This document shows positions 1 through 7,463 of a stretch of 63,379 nt of DNA, piece after piece. Position numbers and translations under genes: made by a program. Below the pieces are notes generated by a model. The model saw only the letters and a program-made list of their open reading frames with translations, had not been told where the DNA came from and made no database searches. The stretch is from Sphingomonas sp. ERG5 (GTDB taxonomy: Bacteria > Pseudomonadota > Alphaproteobacteria > Sphingomonadales > Sphingomonadaceae), in assembly GCF_000803065.1 (NCBI RefSeq), contig NZ_JSXI01000039.1, forward strand, positions 1 through 63,379, in the 5' to 3' direction. Positions within the stretch are counted from its first letter, which is position 1; each line of letters starts with the position of its first letter.

Positions 1-74
1 CGCTCGTGATCGACCACCATACGCACCGCGCGCTCGCGCACTTCCGGCGCAAACTTGTTCGTCGTCTTGCTCAT
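1..74 (-). CDS. IS3-family transposase OrfA, N-terminal fragment
   Basis: The minus-strand reading from the ATG at 72-74 begins MSKTTNKFAPEVRERAVRMV and runs off the window. This is the characteristic start of IS3-family OrfA, the small helix-turn-helix protein that binds the terminal repeats and is fused by frameshifting to the OrfB integrase. Only about 24 residues are present. The assignment rests on this motif and on the adjoining TGAACC end. Confidence 0.75.
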   Translation of the reverse strand, partial: MSKTTNKFAPEVRERAVRMVVDHE

Positions 75-127
75 ACAGGCTCCACCTTCTCAGGAGTTGG
101 AGCCTCCGGCAAACCCGGCGCGGTTCA
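1..127 (-). mobile_element. End of an IS3-family insertion sequence (partial)
   Basis: The segment reads inward from a terminal TGAACC end at 127 to a transposase OrfA start at 74. Ends beginning TGAACC followed by a GC-rich stretch and a short leader before orfA are usual for IS3-family elements. The rest of the element lies left of the window, so neither the second end nor the target duplication can be seen. It sits inside or beside the element marked by the integrase at 445-1779. Confidence 0.75.
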
Positions 128-236
128 GTTCCTGACCTGATACCGTCGATGCTTGCAGCCTTTCTGGAGAGCGACCGCGCATTTGCCCGTGCGCGATCGG
201 GCGGGAAGTAGAAGTCCCGGACAGCAGGGGTAAACC

Positions 237-494
237 ATGACTCTTGCCAAGCAGCCGCGGAGTGAGCTGACAGCGACACCCGAGAACGTGACATCCGCGA
301 CGTTCATCACCTCGAATGAATTTGCATCGATAACACGCCTTTCGCGGAGACAAATCGATCGTCTCCGCAAGCGACGCCCGCCCGGATTTCCGACGGAATA
401 CGAACTGGGCAGCGGCAAAAGCAAACACGGCCGCTGCCCCCGGTTCAAACTCTCCGACGTGCTCGCCTGGGTGGAGACCCGCGCCCTCTGGTAG
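237..494 (+). CDS. AlpA-like helix-turn-helix regulator/excisionase
   Basis: This 85-residue protein has a short N-terminal tail, then a winged-helix/AlpA-type DNA-binding domain (roughly residues 25-85): FITSNEFASITRLSRRQID, a basic RLRKRRPPGFP segment, and the closing FKLSDVLAWVETR helix. Such proteins act as excisionases or activators of integrase genes in integrated elements. An AGGGG-like ribosome site precedes the ATG. Its 3' end overlaps the convergent integrase gene by 50 bases. The family role is established; its action on this element is inferred from position. Confidence 0.75.
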   Translation: MTLAKQPRSELTATPENVTSATFITSNEFASITRLSRRQIDRLRKRRPPGFPTEYELGSGKSKHGRCPRFKLSDVLAWVETRALW

Positions 495-1779
495 CGTGTC
501 GGCGTGGCTGCCAGAGCAATTGCACTGGTGTTACCGAAGAGGAGCGATGCTCGGGCAAGCCCAGAGCTTCAGCGACACCGACTTGTCGAGCTATGCTGGC
601 GATTTCGGCTTCCCATTTAAGAAACCATTCGCGCTTCTCGTCCTCGAGTTCATAGCCATCATAGATGCGCTCGAGGCCCTGTTTGGCATGGTTGAGCATC
701 GCCTCAGCGGTTTCAAAATCCACCTTTAGCCGCTTGGTGTTTGAGCGCGCTGTGCGGCGCATGTCATGAGGCGTCCAGCGCTCAATCGGTCGCCCTGCAT
801 ATTGGGACATGCGGTTCAACACGCGGTTGCGCGCCTTGTACCATCCGCAAAGAGCCTGCGGGCCATCAATTCTTGAAGAGGGAAATAGCCACTCACTGTT
901 GATTCGAAACAGTGATTGTCCCCAAGGGCCGAGCGCGATCCGATGGACGCGTGAGTTTTTTGCGCGCCCCTCCGGGATCACCCACGTATCGACATGGAGT
1001 TCGTCGGATCTCGCCTTGGTTACCTCTGATATTCGTGCAGCAGTCAGGAGCCATAACAGCATCCCGCGTTGATAGGTTCGCGATTCGAGTGCGATAGCGC
1101 GCAGGAACCAGCCGATTTCGTCGAGGCTGAATTTGCGGGTTCGTGCCTCTTCGGCGAATTTTAGGTCGGTCAGCCGAGCGGCAGGATTGTCGGGGAGGGC
1201 GATTTCGGTGCCTCGAAGCGATGAGGCCCAACCAAAAAAGACCTTGAGTTCGGTTGCCAGGCGATTCGCCCGGATGCGGGCGACCTTGCCCTTGGCGAGA
1301 ACGAGCTTCGTCAGATCGCGCTCGGTGATGTCATAGATTACCTTACCGCCAAATTTCGGCGCGATGTCACGATCATAGATTGCCAGCTTGTCGGCAATCG
1401 TGCGCGGCTTGTTACGGCGTTTCGCGCGAGAGGCGCGGCCCTCGCGCACCGCTTCCATGTAGAGAGCGTGTGCAAACTTCACGGTCATTTTAGCCCGATC
1501 TTGAGCGCTCCGTTCGACCTCACGTGGATCAACGCCGGCTTCGATTTGCTGGTTGAGGGCAGCCGCCCATGTCCGGGCAGCGGCAATGGTGTTTGCGGGG
1601 AATAGCCCCAGTGTCTTTTTAATTATTGTGCCGCAGCCGAGGATGCGGCGGCGGTAGAACCAGGTTTTCTTGTCGTTTGGCCGAGCTTCAATCCAAAGCC
1701 CAGGCGTTACCAAATCCGCCAACTTGCCGGTTGTCAGTGAGTCTATCGCAGCAGGTGTAAGCGTTTGCCGTCTTCCCAT
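445..1779 (-). CDS. Tyrosine-type site-specific integrase
   Basis: This 444-residue P4/phage-type integrase catalyses recombination between element and chromosome. An N-terminal DUF4102-like arm-binding region (about 1-90) precedes the core-binding domain and a C-terminal catalytic domain. Catalytic residues are visible: Arg in LLTAARISEV, His and Arg in TPHDMRRTA, His in MLNHAKQG, and Tyr in LERIYDGY. The ATG at 1779 has a GGAG site; an upstream TTG at 1809 is possible. The gene lies 193 bases from the 3' end of tRNA-Arg, the usual position for a tRNA-targeting integrase. The last 45 or so residues are Arg/Pro-rich and overlap the AlpA-like gene, so the tail may not be native. Confidence 0.92.
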   Translation of the reverse strand: MGRRQTLTPAAIDSLTTGKLADLVTPGLWIEARPNDKKTWFYRRRILGCGTIIKKTLGLFPANTIAAARTWAAALNQQIEAGVDPREVERSAQDRAKMTVKFAHALYMEAVREGRASRAKRRNKPRTIADKLAIYDRDIAPKFGGKVIYDITERDLTKLVLAKGKVARIRANRLATELKVFFGWASSLRGTEIALPDNPAARLTDLKFAEEARTRKFSLDEIGWFLRAIALESRTYQRGMLLWLLTAARISEVTKARSDELHVDTWVIPEGRAKNSRVHRIALGPWGQSLFRINSEWLFPSSRIDGPQALCGWYKARNRVLNRMSQYAGRPIERWTPHDMRRTARSNTKRLKVDFETAEAMLNHAKQGLERIYDGYELEDEKREWFLKWEAEIASIARQVGVAEALGLPEHRSSSVTPVQLLWQPRRHATRGRGSPPRRARRRV

Positions 1780-1809
1780 ATCCGACTCCAAGTCGGCCCG
1801 GTCGATCAA

Positions 1810-1868
1810 AAATCAGGTCACAAATCGGGTCACAAACAGACCAAATCAGGTCACAAATCGGGTCACAA
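1810..1868. repeat. Direct repeats upstream of the integrase gene
   Basis: Two identical 26-base copies lie at 1810-1835 and 1843-1868, a period of 33. Each is itself two near-identical 12-mers of the form AAATCRGGTCAC, giving four half-units. They lie between the integrase start and the tRNA. Their position fits arm-type integrase or excisionase binding sites, or an operator for the integrase promoter. That role is inferred. Confidence 0.8.
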
Positions 1869-1972
1869 GAGCTGTCCAACTGAGACGAACTAGGTCGATC
1901 TCAGGCGAACCTCAGGTTCAAAGATTTGTGCTACGATCAATGACTTACGGGCCGAATCACGAGGATTCAGGG

Positions 1973-2049
1973 TGGTGCCCCCGGCGAGATTCGAACACGC
2001 GGCCTACGGTTTAGGAAACCGTTGCTCTATCCGGCTGAGCTACGGGGGC
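1973..2049 (-). tRNA. tRNA-Arg(CCU)
   Basis: The minus strand folds as a full cloverleaf: acceptor GCCCCCG/CGGGGGC, D arm with GCTCAGCCGGATAGAGC, anticodon stem ACGGT/ACCGT around loop TTCCTAA (anticodon CCU), T arm with GTTCGAATC, discriminator A and an encoded CCA. The integrase lies on the 3' side, so this gene is the probable attachment site. The tRNA is intact, as expected when the element restores the 3' end. Confidence 0.95.
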
Positions 2050-2221
2050 ACTGGCGGTTTTCCTAGGTTTCCACGGCTCGGCGGTCAACCTGTCGTCGCA
2101 ATGTGACCCCGATGGGTGATGGCGCGCAATCAGGTATGGCCGGTCCCGCCGCCTGTACCGTCGCAGGCACGGCGAACGACGGGACTGTCCCTTGGGATAT
2201 ATCCCCGAATGAGACCACGCA

Positions 2222-3535
2222 TCAACTGGGATCTTCCAGGCTGAACCGATCGCCATCCTCGTCATAGGCGAATATCTCGGCATAGCGTCCCCACTGCGTT
2301 ACGGTACGCAACGTCTCATCGGCATAGTCAGGCGACATATGATCCTCGAGCTCATCGCGAAAGCGGCGCGCCGGGGCGGTGTGGCCGGCGCGTTCGTCGA
2401 GGATACGGCGGATATGTCCGGCCAACGGAACATGGGCGAGCAGCGCCTGGGCGAACATTGCTTTGCGGTCGTCCACATCCGCTTCGGCATAGCGACGTGC
2501 TACCGCGGTCAGACGCAGTTCCGCGCCGGTCAATTCGGCAAAGCGCAGCAGTTGCAGCGTTTCCGCCATCGGGAACAGCTCATCGGTTTCGAGCTGAAGC
2601 TGGTCAGCGAGATCGGCCAGGCTGGCCGTGCCGTCAAAGGGTGCGGAATCCACTTCCTCGATCAACCCGGCCAGGGCGTTGGTGGAAACTCGGGGCAGCA
2701 CCATCGCGATCCCCGTACCCGGAAACAGGCCGTCGCGCTGGGGCATGGCGACAGGCCGCGCCGTCATGCGTGCATAGATTTCGTCGACCAGCGCGCGAAA
2801 GGCGGGGTCGAGCCGGTCGCGCGGCTGCGGCAGGTCGACCCTGATCTCCGCCGCCACGCGTCCAGGATTGGACGAGAAAACCAGGATGCGGTCGCACATC
2901 AGCACCGCTTCCTCGATATTGTGGGTGACGATGAGCATCGACTTGATCGGCATGCGTCCTTCGAACCACAGATCGAGCAGATCGGTACGCAGCGTTTCCG
3001 CGGTGAGCACATCGAGCGCGGAGAAGGGCTCGTCGAGCAGTAGCAATGCAGGGTCGACCACGATCGCGCGGGCCAGTCCAACGCGCTGGCGCATCCCGCC
3101 CGAAAGCTCCTTGGGATAGGCATTCTCGAAACCGTCGAGGCCGATCAGGTCGATCGCCGCCAGCGCACGGGCGCGGCGCATATCGGCGGGCACGCGCCGC
3201 GCCTCCAGGCCCAGCTCGACATTCTGGAGCACGGTCAGCCAGGGGAACAAGGCGAAGGTCTGGAATACCATCGATATGTCGGGCGTGTTCCGGTCCGGAT
3301 CGGGCGTGAAGCGCACACTTCCTTCATCGGGAGCGATCAGCCCCGCGATCGAGCGCAGCAGCGTCGATTTCCCCGAGCCCGAGCGACCCAGCAATGCGAC
3401 GATTTCGCCGTCGTAAAGGGTGAGGTTCACATCATCGAGAACGGGGGCTGCGCGCCGCGCGGCGGTGCCGAAAAAGTGACGGAGGCGTTCGACCTGAACG
3501 AGCGGGCGCGACGCAATGGCGGTCTTGGTAGCCAT
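2222..3535 (-). CDS. ABC transporter ATP-binding protein, nitrate/sulfonate type, with C-terminal AAA-associated domain
   Basis: This 437-residue protein powers import through the permease encoded upstream. The ATPase half shows Walker A GRSGSGKST (50-58), Q-loop Gln92, signature LSGGMRQR (144-151), Walker B LLLLDEP (164-170) and switch His205. The C-terminal 170 or so residues match the AAA-associated domain found on some nitrate/taurine-family ATPases. It follows the permease gene on the same strand with a 36-base gap. No periplasmic binding protein lies nearby, so the substrate cannot be named. Confidence 0.9.
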   Translation of the reverse strand: MATKTAIASRPLVQVERLRHFFGTAARRAAPVLDDVNLTLYDGEIVALLGRSGSGKSTLLRSIAGLIAPDEGSVRFTPDPDRNTPDISMVFQTFALFPWLTVLQNVELGLEARRVPADMRRARALAAIDLIGLDGFENAYPKELSGGMRQRVGLARAIVVDPALLLLDEPFSALDVLTAETLRTDLLDLWFEGRMPIKSMLIVTHNIEEAVLMCDRILVFSSNPGRVAAEIRVDLPQPRDRLDPAFRALVDEIYARMTARPVAMPQRDGLFPGTGIAMVLPRVSTNALAGLIEEVDSAPFDGTASLADLADQLQLETDELFPMAETLQLLRFAELTGAELRLTAVARRYAEADVDDRKAMFAQALLAHVPLAGHIRRILDERAGHTAPARRFRDELEDHMSPDYADETLRTVTQWGRYAEIFAYDEDGDRFSLEDPS

Positions 3536-3571
3536 GTCGGAACTCCTTGCATTACTTTGTTGCGCTTTGAA

Positions 3572-5317
3572 TCAGGCGAGGCGCAGGCGGCGCTCCGCGA
3601 AGCTGTACATTGGCCGCCAGAGCAGCCGATTGAAGGCGATGACGAACAGCGACATCACGGCGATGCCGAGCGCCACGCGCGGATAATCCCCAGCGGCGGT
3701 CGCCTTGGCGATGAACGCGCCAAGGCCGGAGGCCTCGAGCTTCTGGTCACCCCATGATACCGCTTCAGCGACGATGCTGGCGTTCCACGACCCACCCGAT
3801 GCGGTGAGCGCGCCGGTGACGTAGAACGGGAATATCCCCGGCAGGGCGACTTGCCGCCACCATTGCCAGCCGCGGACGCCAAACATGCCGGCGGCTTCAC
3901 GCAAGTCGGTCGGGATCGCGCTTGCGCCCGCAATGACGTTGAACAGGATGTACCACTGCGTGCCCAGCACCATCAGCGGCGACAGCCAGACGTTCGGATC
4001 GAGCTTCCAATGCACGATCGCGATCACCGCGAACGGGAACAGCACATTGGCGGGGAAGGCGGCGAGGAACTGGGCGACCGGTTGCAGGCGCTCGGCCCAT
4101 TTGGGGCGCAGCCCGATCCAGACACCGATCGGCACCCACACGATGCTGGCGAGAACGATCAGCACGAGGACACGCAGCATCGTTACGCAGGCAAGGGCGA
4201 AGACGGTGGCGGCGTCCTCCCAGCGCAGGGAGTGCATCACATAGCCAATGATCGTCCAGGTTGAGTAAAGCAGCGCGACCGCGATCAATACTGTCCAGAC
4301 GATATCGCCGATGCGACGGACTTTCGGGTTCCGCGTCGCTGCGGGCCGCACTGGCCGGCCGCGATCGAGCATCATCAGCAGCCGTCCGAAACCGGTAACT
4401 GGTGCGAACAGGATCGGCAGCAAATGGGTGCGCCGGAACAGATCATAGGCCCAGGAGCGCGGGCGTTCGGTGCTCGCGGTCTGTTCGAAACGGAAACGGT
4501 CGGCCCAGGCGACCACGGGTCGGAAGACGAGTTGGTCATAGAGCAGGATGACCACGCCCATCGCCGCCACGGCCCAGCCCACGCTGACAAAGTCGCGATG
4601 ATCGATCGCGATCGCCAGCCATGAGCCGATGCCAGGCAAGGTGACGGTCGTGTTGCCGACTGTGATCGCTTCCGACGCGACGACGAAGAACCAGCCGCCC
4701 GACATCGACATCATCGCGTTCCACACCAGTGCCGGTGTCGCGAAGGGCAGCTCCAGCCGCAGGAAACGGCGCAATGGCGACAGGCCGAACCCGCGCGACA
4801 CTTCCTCAAGGTCGGAAGGGACCGAGCGCAGCGACTGATAGAAGCTGAACGCCATGTTCCAGGCCTGGCTGGTGAAGATCGCGAACACCGCTGCGCATTC
4901 GACGCCGAGTTGCTGGCCCGGGAACATCCCCATGAAGAAGGTGACCGTGAAGGTCAGGAAGCCGAGGATCGGCACCGACTGGAGGATGTCGAGCGCCGGC
5001 ACGATGATCTGTTCGGCACGGCGGCTGCGTGCCGCCAGCGTTGCGATCACCAGCGTGAAGACCAGCGAAGCGCCCAGCGCCGCGAACATGCGCAGCGTCG
5101 TGCGCAGCGCATAGCCCGGCAGGTTCCACGGATCGAGCGTCACCGGCGCGATGCGCAGCTGTGACAGCGGTTCGGCGACGCCTTCGGCGCCGCGGATAAT
5201 GAGTATGGCGATCCCGGCCAGAAGCAGGAACGCGATAATATCGGCCCGGTTCGGCCCGCGGCGCAAGATGCGCGAAAATGGACCAACGCCCCGGGAAATC
5301 GGGGGCATTTCTTTCAT
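3572..5317 (-). CDS. ABC transporter permease, two fused permease domains
   Basis: This 581-residue inner-membrane protein carries two BPD_transp_1 permease units in tandem; most relatives encode one and dimerise. Each half has several membrane segments and an EAA-type coupling loop: EVSRGFGLSPLRRFLRLELP in the first and EAAGMFGVRGWQWWRQVALP in the second. It is the first gene of a two-gene operon with the ATPase. Its ribosome site GAGGTGAG lies within an inverted repeat (5318-5359). The substrate family (nitrate, sulfonate, bicarbonate or another anion) is a guess from homology type. Confidence 0.88.
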   Translation of the reverse strand: MKEMPPISRGVGPFSRILRRGPNRADIIAFLLLAGIAILIIRGAEGVAEPLSQLRIAPVTLDPWNLPGYALRTTLRMFAALGASLVFTLVIATLAARSRRAEQIIVPALDILQSVPILGFLTFTVTFFMGMFPGQQLGVECAAVFAIFTSQAWNMAFSFYQSLRSVPSDLEEVSRGFGLSPLRRFLRLELPFATPALVWNAMMSMSGGWFFVVASEAITVGNTTVTLPGIGSWLAIAIDHRDFVSVGWAVAAMGVVILLYDQLVFRPVVAWADRFRFEQTASTERPRSWAYDLFRRTHLLPILFAPVTGFGRLLMMLDRGRPVRPAATRNPKVRRIGDIVWTVLIAVALLYSTWTIIGYVMHSLRWEDAATVFALACVTMLRVLVLIVLASIVWVPIGVWIGLRPKWAERLQPVAQFLAAFPANVLFPFAVIAIVHWKLDPNVWLSPLMVLGTQWYILFNVIAGASAIPTDLREAAGMFGVRGWQWWRQVALPGIFPFYVTGALTASGGSWNASIVAEAVSWGDQKLEASGLGAFIAKATAAGDYPRVALGIAVMSLFVIAFNRLLWRPMYSFAERRLRLA

Positions 5318-5359
5318 GTCTCACCTCGTCGGACGCTGCTGCCAGCGCCCCGGTGAGAC
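5318..5359 (-). promoter_or_regulatory. Structured leader that can mask the permease ribosome site
   Basis: A perfect 8-base inverted repeat (GTCTCACC at 5318-5325, GGTGAGAC at 5352-5359) encloses a second stem, CGCTG/CAGCG (5334-5347). On the transcript the arm next to the start codon contains the ribosome site, so pairing would block translation. It could instead be a repressor operator. I recognise no known riboswitch family in it. The rest of the 304-base gap (5360-5534) holds nothing I can name. Confidence 0.45.
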
Positions 5360-5534
5360 TGAAGGATCAGGCTCGGCGGGAGGCCGTCAGCAGCAAGGAC
5401 AATCGACTACTGTCGCTTGGCATTATTCGGTTGGCTTTCCTGATCGTCGGCGCGAGTCGTCAACAAGGGCGCGGGTGCTCCCGCAGTGCAGCATTGTCAA
5501 GCATCGAAGCTCTTGCGGCCCGGGTGACATCCGC

Positions 5535-5572
5535 AAAAAATCGGGCCCGGACAGCGAGGCTGCCGGGCCCGA
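5535..5572 (-). terminator. Rho-independent terminator after the SWIB gene
   Basis: A perfect 10-base stem, TCGGGCCCGG/CCGGGCCCGA, with a 12-base loop is followed on the minus strand by six T residues (complement of 5535-5540). It lies 50 bases past the stop of the SWIB-domain gene. Confidence 0.9.
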
Positions 5573-5621
5573 TCAGTTCGACTGAGCGACGCCGAGGCAT
5601 TTGCCCCGCGCCGCTTCAAGG

Positions 5622-5885
5622 TCACGCCTTGACGTGTTGCGCGATATACTTGTTCATTTCGAACATCGTGCACTTGTCGCGGCCGAACACCTTCTTCAGC
5701 TTGTCGTCTGCCAGAATCTCGCGCTTGTTGGCGGGGTTCTGGAGATTGTTGGCCTTGATGTAGTCCCAGACCTTGCTGATGACCTGGCTGCGGGGCAGCT
5801 TGTCGTTGCCGACGATCGCGCCGAGTTCGGGCGATGGCTGCACCGGTGCATGAATGCCGCCGGTCTTGGTGGGGGTCGTCGCCAT
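5622..5885 (-). CDS. SWIB/MDM2-domain protein
   Basis: This 87-residue protein is almost entirely a SWIB domain: LPRSQVISKVWDYIKANNL, NPANKREILADDKLKKVFG, and MFEMNKYIAQHVK. In eukaryotes the fold occurs in chromatin-remodelling subunits; in bacteria it occurs alone or fused to topoisomerase, and its job there is poorly known. The chosen ATG at 5885 has an AGGAAGG site 7 bases upstream; a longer reading would add 15 arginine-rich residues with no such site. It is monocistronic with its own terminator. Confidence 0.88.
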   Translation of the reverse strand: MATTPTKTGGIHAPVQPSPELGAIVGNDKLPRSQVISKVWDYIKANNLQNPANKREILADDKLKKVFGRDKCTMFEMNKYIAQHVKA

Positions 5886-5926
5886 ATGAAAGTCCTTCCT
5901 GATGTGCCGTTCAAGCCGACATCGAT

Positions 5927-6061
5927 TCACGCCTTCTTCAGCGCGCGCTCCTTGTGCGCTGCCTTTCCGCGCTTGTCACTCTCTACCATAGCGTCCCGAT
6001 CACCCTTCGTCGCAGAGAAGGGGCGGCTCCCGATCCGACGCCCGCCCGCCCGCTCTTTCAT
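5927..6061 (-). CDS. Possible small basic protein upstream of the SWIB gene
   Basis: A 44-codon frame on the minus strand ends 41 bases before the SWIB start. The product is very charged (SDKRGKAAHKERALKK near its end), unlike the Arg/Pro-rich translations of shadow frames here. No convincing ribosome site precedes its ATG; a shorter form starting at MVESDKRG is possible. It is the only coding candidate in the 356-base gap 5886-6241, which must also carry the promoter of the formaldehyde dehydrogenase gene. Confidence 0.22.
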   Translation of the reverse strand: MKERAGGRRIGSRPFSATKGDRDAMVESDKRGKAAHKERALKKA

Positions 6062-6241
6062 GGCCGTGCCGCCGGCGGTGCCGTGGTCGGATTTCCGGTT
6101 CGTCTCCGTACTGCCATTCCGAGCGCGGGAAGGCCGTGACGCAAAGACAGGAAAAGCCCGCATTTCCGCCATTCTCAGCCTCATGCTTGCGTTGTCAGCG
6201 CCAGCGCGGCATCTGACCCGCACAGCTTGAAAGGACGACTG

Positions 6242-7351
6242 ATGAAGACCCGTGCCGCCGTTGCGTTCGAAGCGAAAAAGCCGCTCGAGATCGTCGAACT
6301 CGACCTCGAAGGACCGAAGGCGGGCGAAGTGCTGGTCGAGATCATGGCGACCGGAATCTGCCATACCGACGCCTACACGCTCGACGGACTCGATTCGGAA
6401 GGCCTGTTTCCAAGCGTGCTTGGCCATGAAGGTGCGGGAATCGTGCGCGAAGTCGGCGCCGGCGTGACGTCGGTGAAGCCCGGCGACCACGTCATCCCGC
6501 TCTACACCCCCGAATGCCGCCAGTGTAAGTCGTGCCTGAGCGGCAAGACCAATTTGTGCACCGCGATCCGCGCAACGCAGGGCAAGGGACTGATGCCTGA
6601 CGGCACCACCCGCTTCTCCCATAAGGGGCAGCCGATCTTTCACTATATGGGCTGCTCGACCTTTTCGAACTTCACCGTTCTGCCCGAGATCGCGGTGGCG
6701 AAGATCCGCGAGGACGCGCCGTTCAAGACCAGCTGCTATGTCGGGTGTGGCGTGACCACCGGGGTCGGCGCGGTGGTCAACACCGCCAAGGTCGAGGTCG
6801 GCGATACGGTCATCGTGTTCGGGCTGGGCGGGATCGGCCTTAACGTGTTGCAGGGCGCGCGGCTGGCGGGTGCGGGGATGATCGTCGGGGTCGATATCAA
6901 TCCCGACCGCGAGGAATGGGGCAAGCGCTTCGGTATGACGCATTTCGTCAACCCGAAACAGGTCGATGGCGACATCGTCGCGCATCTCGTCGCGCTGACC
7001 GACGGCGGGGCCGATTATACGTTCGACTGCACCGGCAACACGACGGTGATGCGCCAGGCGCTGGAAGCGTGCCACAGGGGCTGGGGCACCAGCATCATCA
7101 TCGGCGTGGCCGAGGCGGGCAAGGAAATCAGCACGCGGCCGTTCCAGCTGGTCACGGGGCGCAACTGGCGCGGCACCGCGTTCGGCGGGGCGAAGGGCCG
7201 CACCGATGTGCCGAAGATCGTCGATTGGTACATGAACGGCAAGATCGAGATCGATCCGATGATCACGCATGTGCTGAGCCTGGAAGAGATCAACAAGGGT
7301 TTCGACCTGATGCATGCCGGCGAGAGTATTCGTAGCGTCGTGGTCTATTGA
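6242..7351 (+). CDS. frmA: S-(hydroxymethyl)glutathione dehydrogenase (class III alcohol dehydrogenase)
   Basis: This 369-residue zinc enzyme oxidises the formaldehyde-glutathione adduct with NAD, the first step of formaldehyde detoxification. Catalytic zinc ligands are Cys40 ([10 protein letters not shown]), His62/Glu63 (GHEGAG) and the Cys of [10 protein letters not shown]; the structural zinc site is Cys92, 95, 98 and 106. [10 protein letters not shown] dinucleotide motif follows. Length is usual for class III. The ATG at 6242 has AAAGGA upstream and is preferred over a start five codons earlier. The companion esterase (FrmB/FghA) is not adjacent. Confidence 0.96.
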   Translation: MKTRAAVAFEAKKPLEIVELDLEGPKAGEVLVEIMATGICHTDAYTLDGLDSEGLFPSVLGHEGAGIVREVGAGVTSVKPGDHVIPLYTPECRQCKSCLSGKTNLCTAIRATQGKGLMPDGTTRFSHKGQPIFHYMGCSTFSNFTVLPEIAVAKIREDAPFKTSCYVGCGVTTGVGAVVNTAKVEVGDTVIVFGLGGIGLNVLQGARLAGAGMIVGVDINPDREEWGKRFGMTHFVNPKQVDGDIVAHLVALTDGGADYTFDCTGNTTVMRQALEACHRGWGTSIIIGVAEAGKEISTRPFQLVTGRNWRGTAFGGAKGRTDVPKIVDWYMNGKIEIDPMITHVLSLEEINKGFDLMHAGESIRSVVVY

Positions 7352-7391
7352 ATCGACGATAGCCGGTGGGTGTGAGGCCCGCTGGAAAAGC

Positions 7392-7425
7392 AAAAACCCC
7401 CGGCGCGCGAACGCCGGGGGTTTTT
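7392..7425. terminator. Bidirectional terminator
   Basis: AAAAACCCCCGGCG and CGCCGGGGGTTTTT flank a 6-base loop. The stem has A and T tracts on both sides, so it can stop transcripts from the dehydrogenase gene (+) and the converging TonB receptor gene (-). Confidence 0.92.
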
Positions 7426-7463
7426 GTTTGGCCGGGGACCGGCGAGCCGCCCCCGATGCCGGG

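Noticed and set aside
1670..2014. 114-codon plus-strand frame across the integrase start and tRNA
   Set aside because: It is made of the direct repeats and part of the tRNA gene read in antisense.
5318..5400. TPP, cobalamin or guanidine riboswitch before the ABC operon
   Set aside because: None of the conserved core motifs of these families can be found; only the sequestering stems are supported.
5927..7393. Long minus-strand frame opposite the formaldehyde dehydrogenase gene
   Set aside because: The translation has shadow composition (His/Asp/Arg-rich) and no domain, while the opposite strand encodes a complete class III dehydrogenase. Only its last 44 codons, outside that gene, are kept as a weak candidate.
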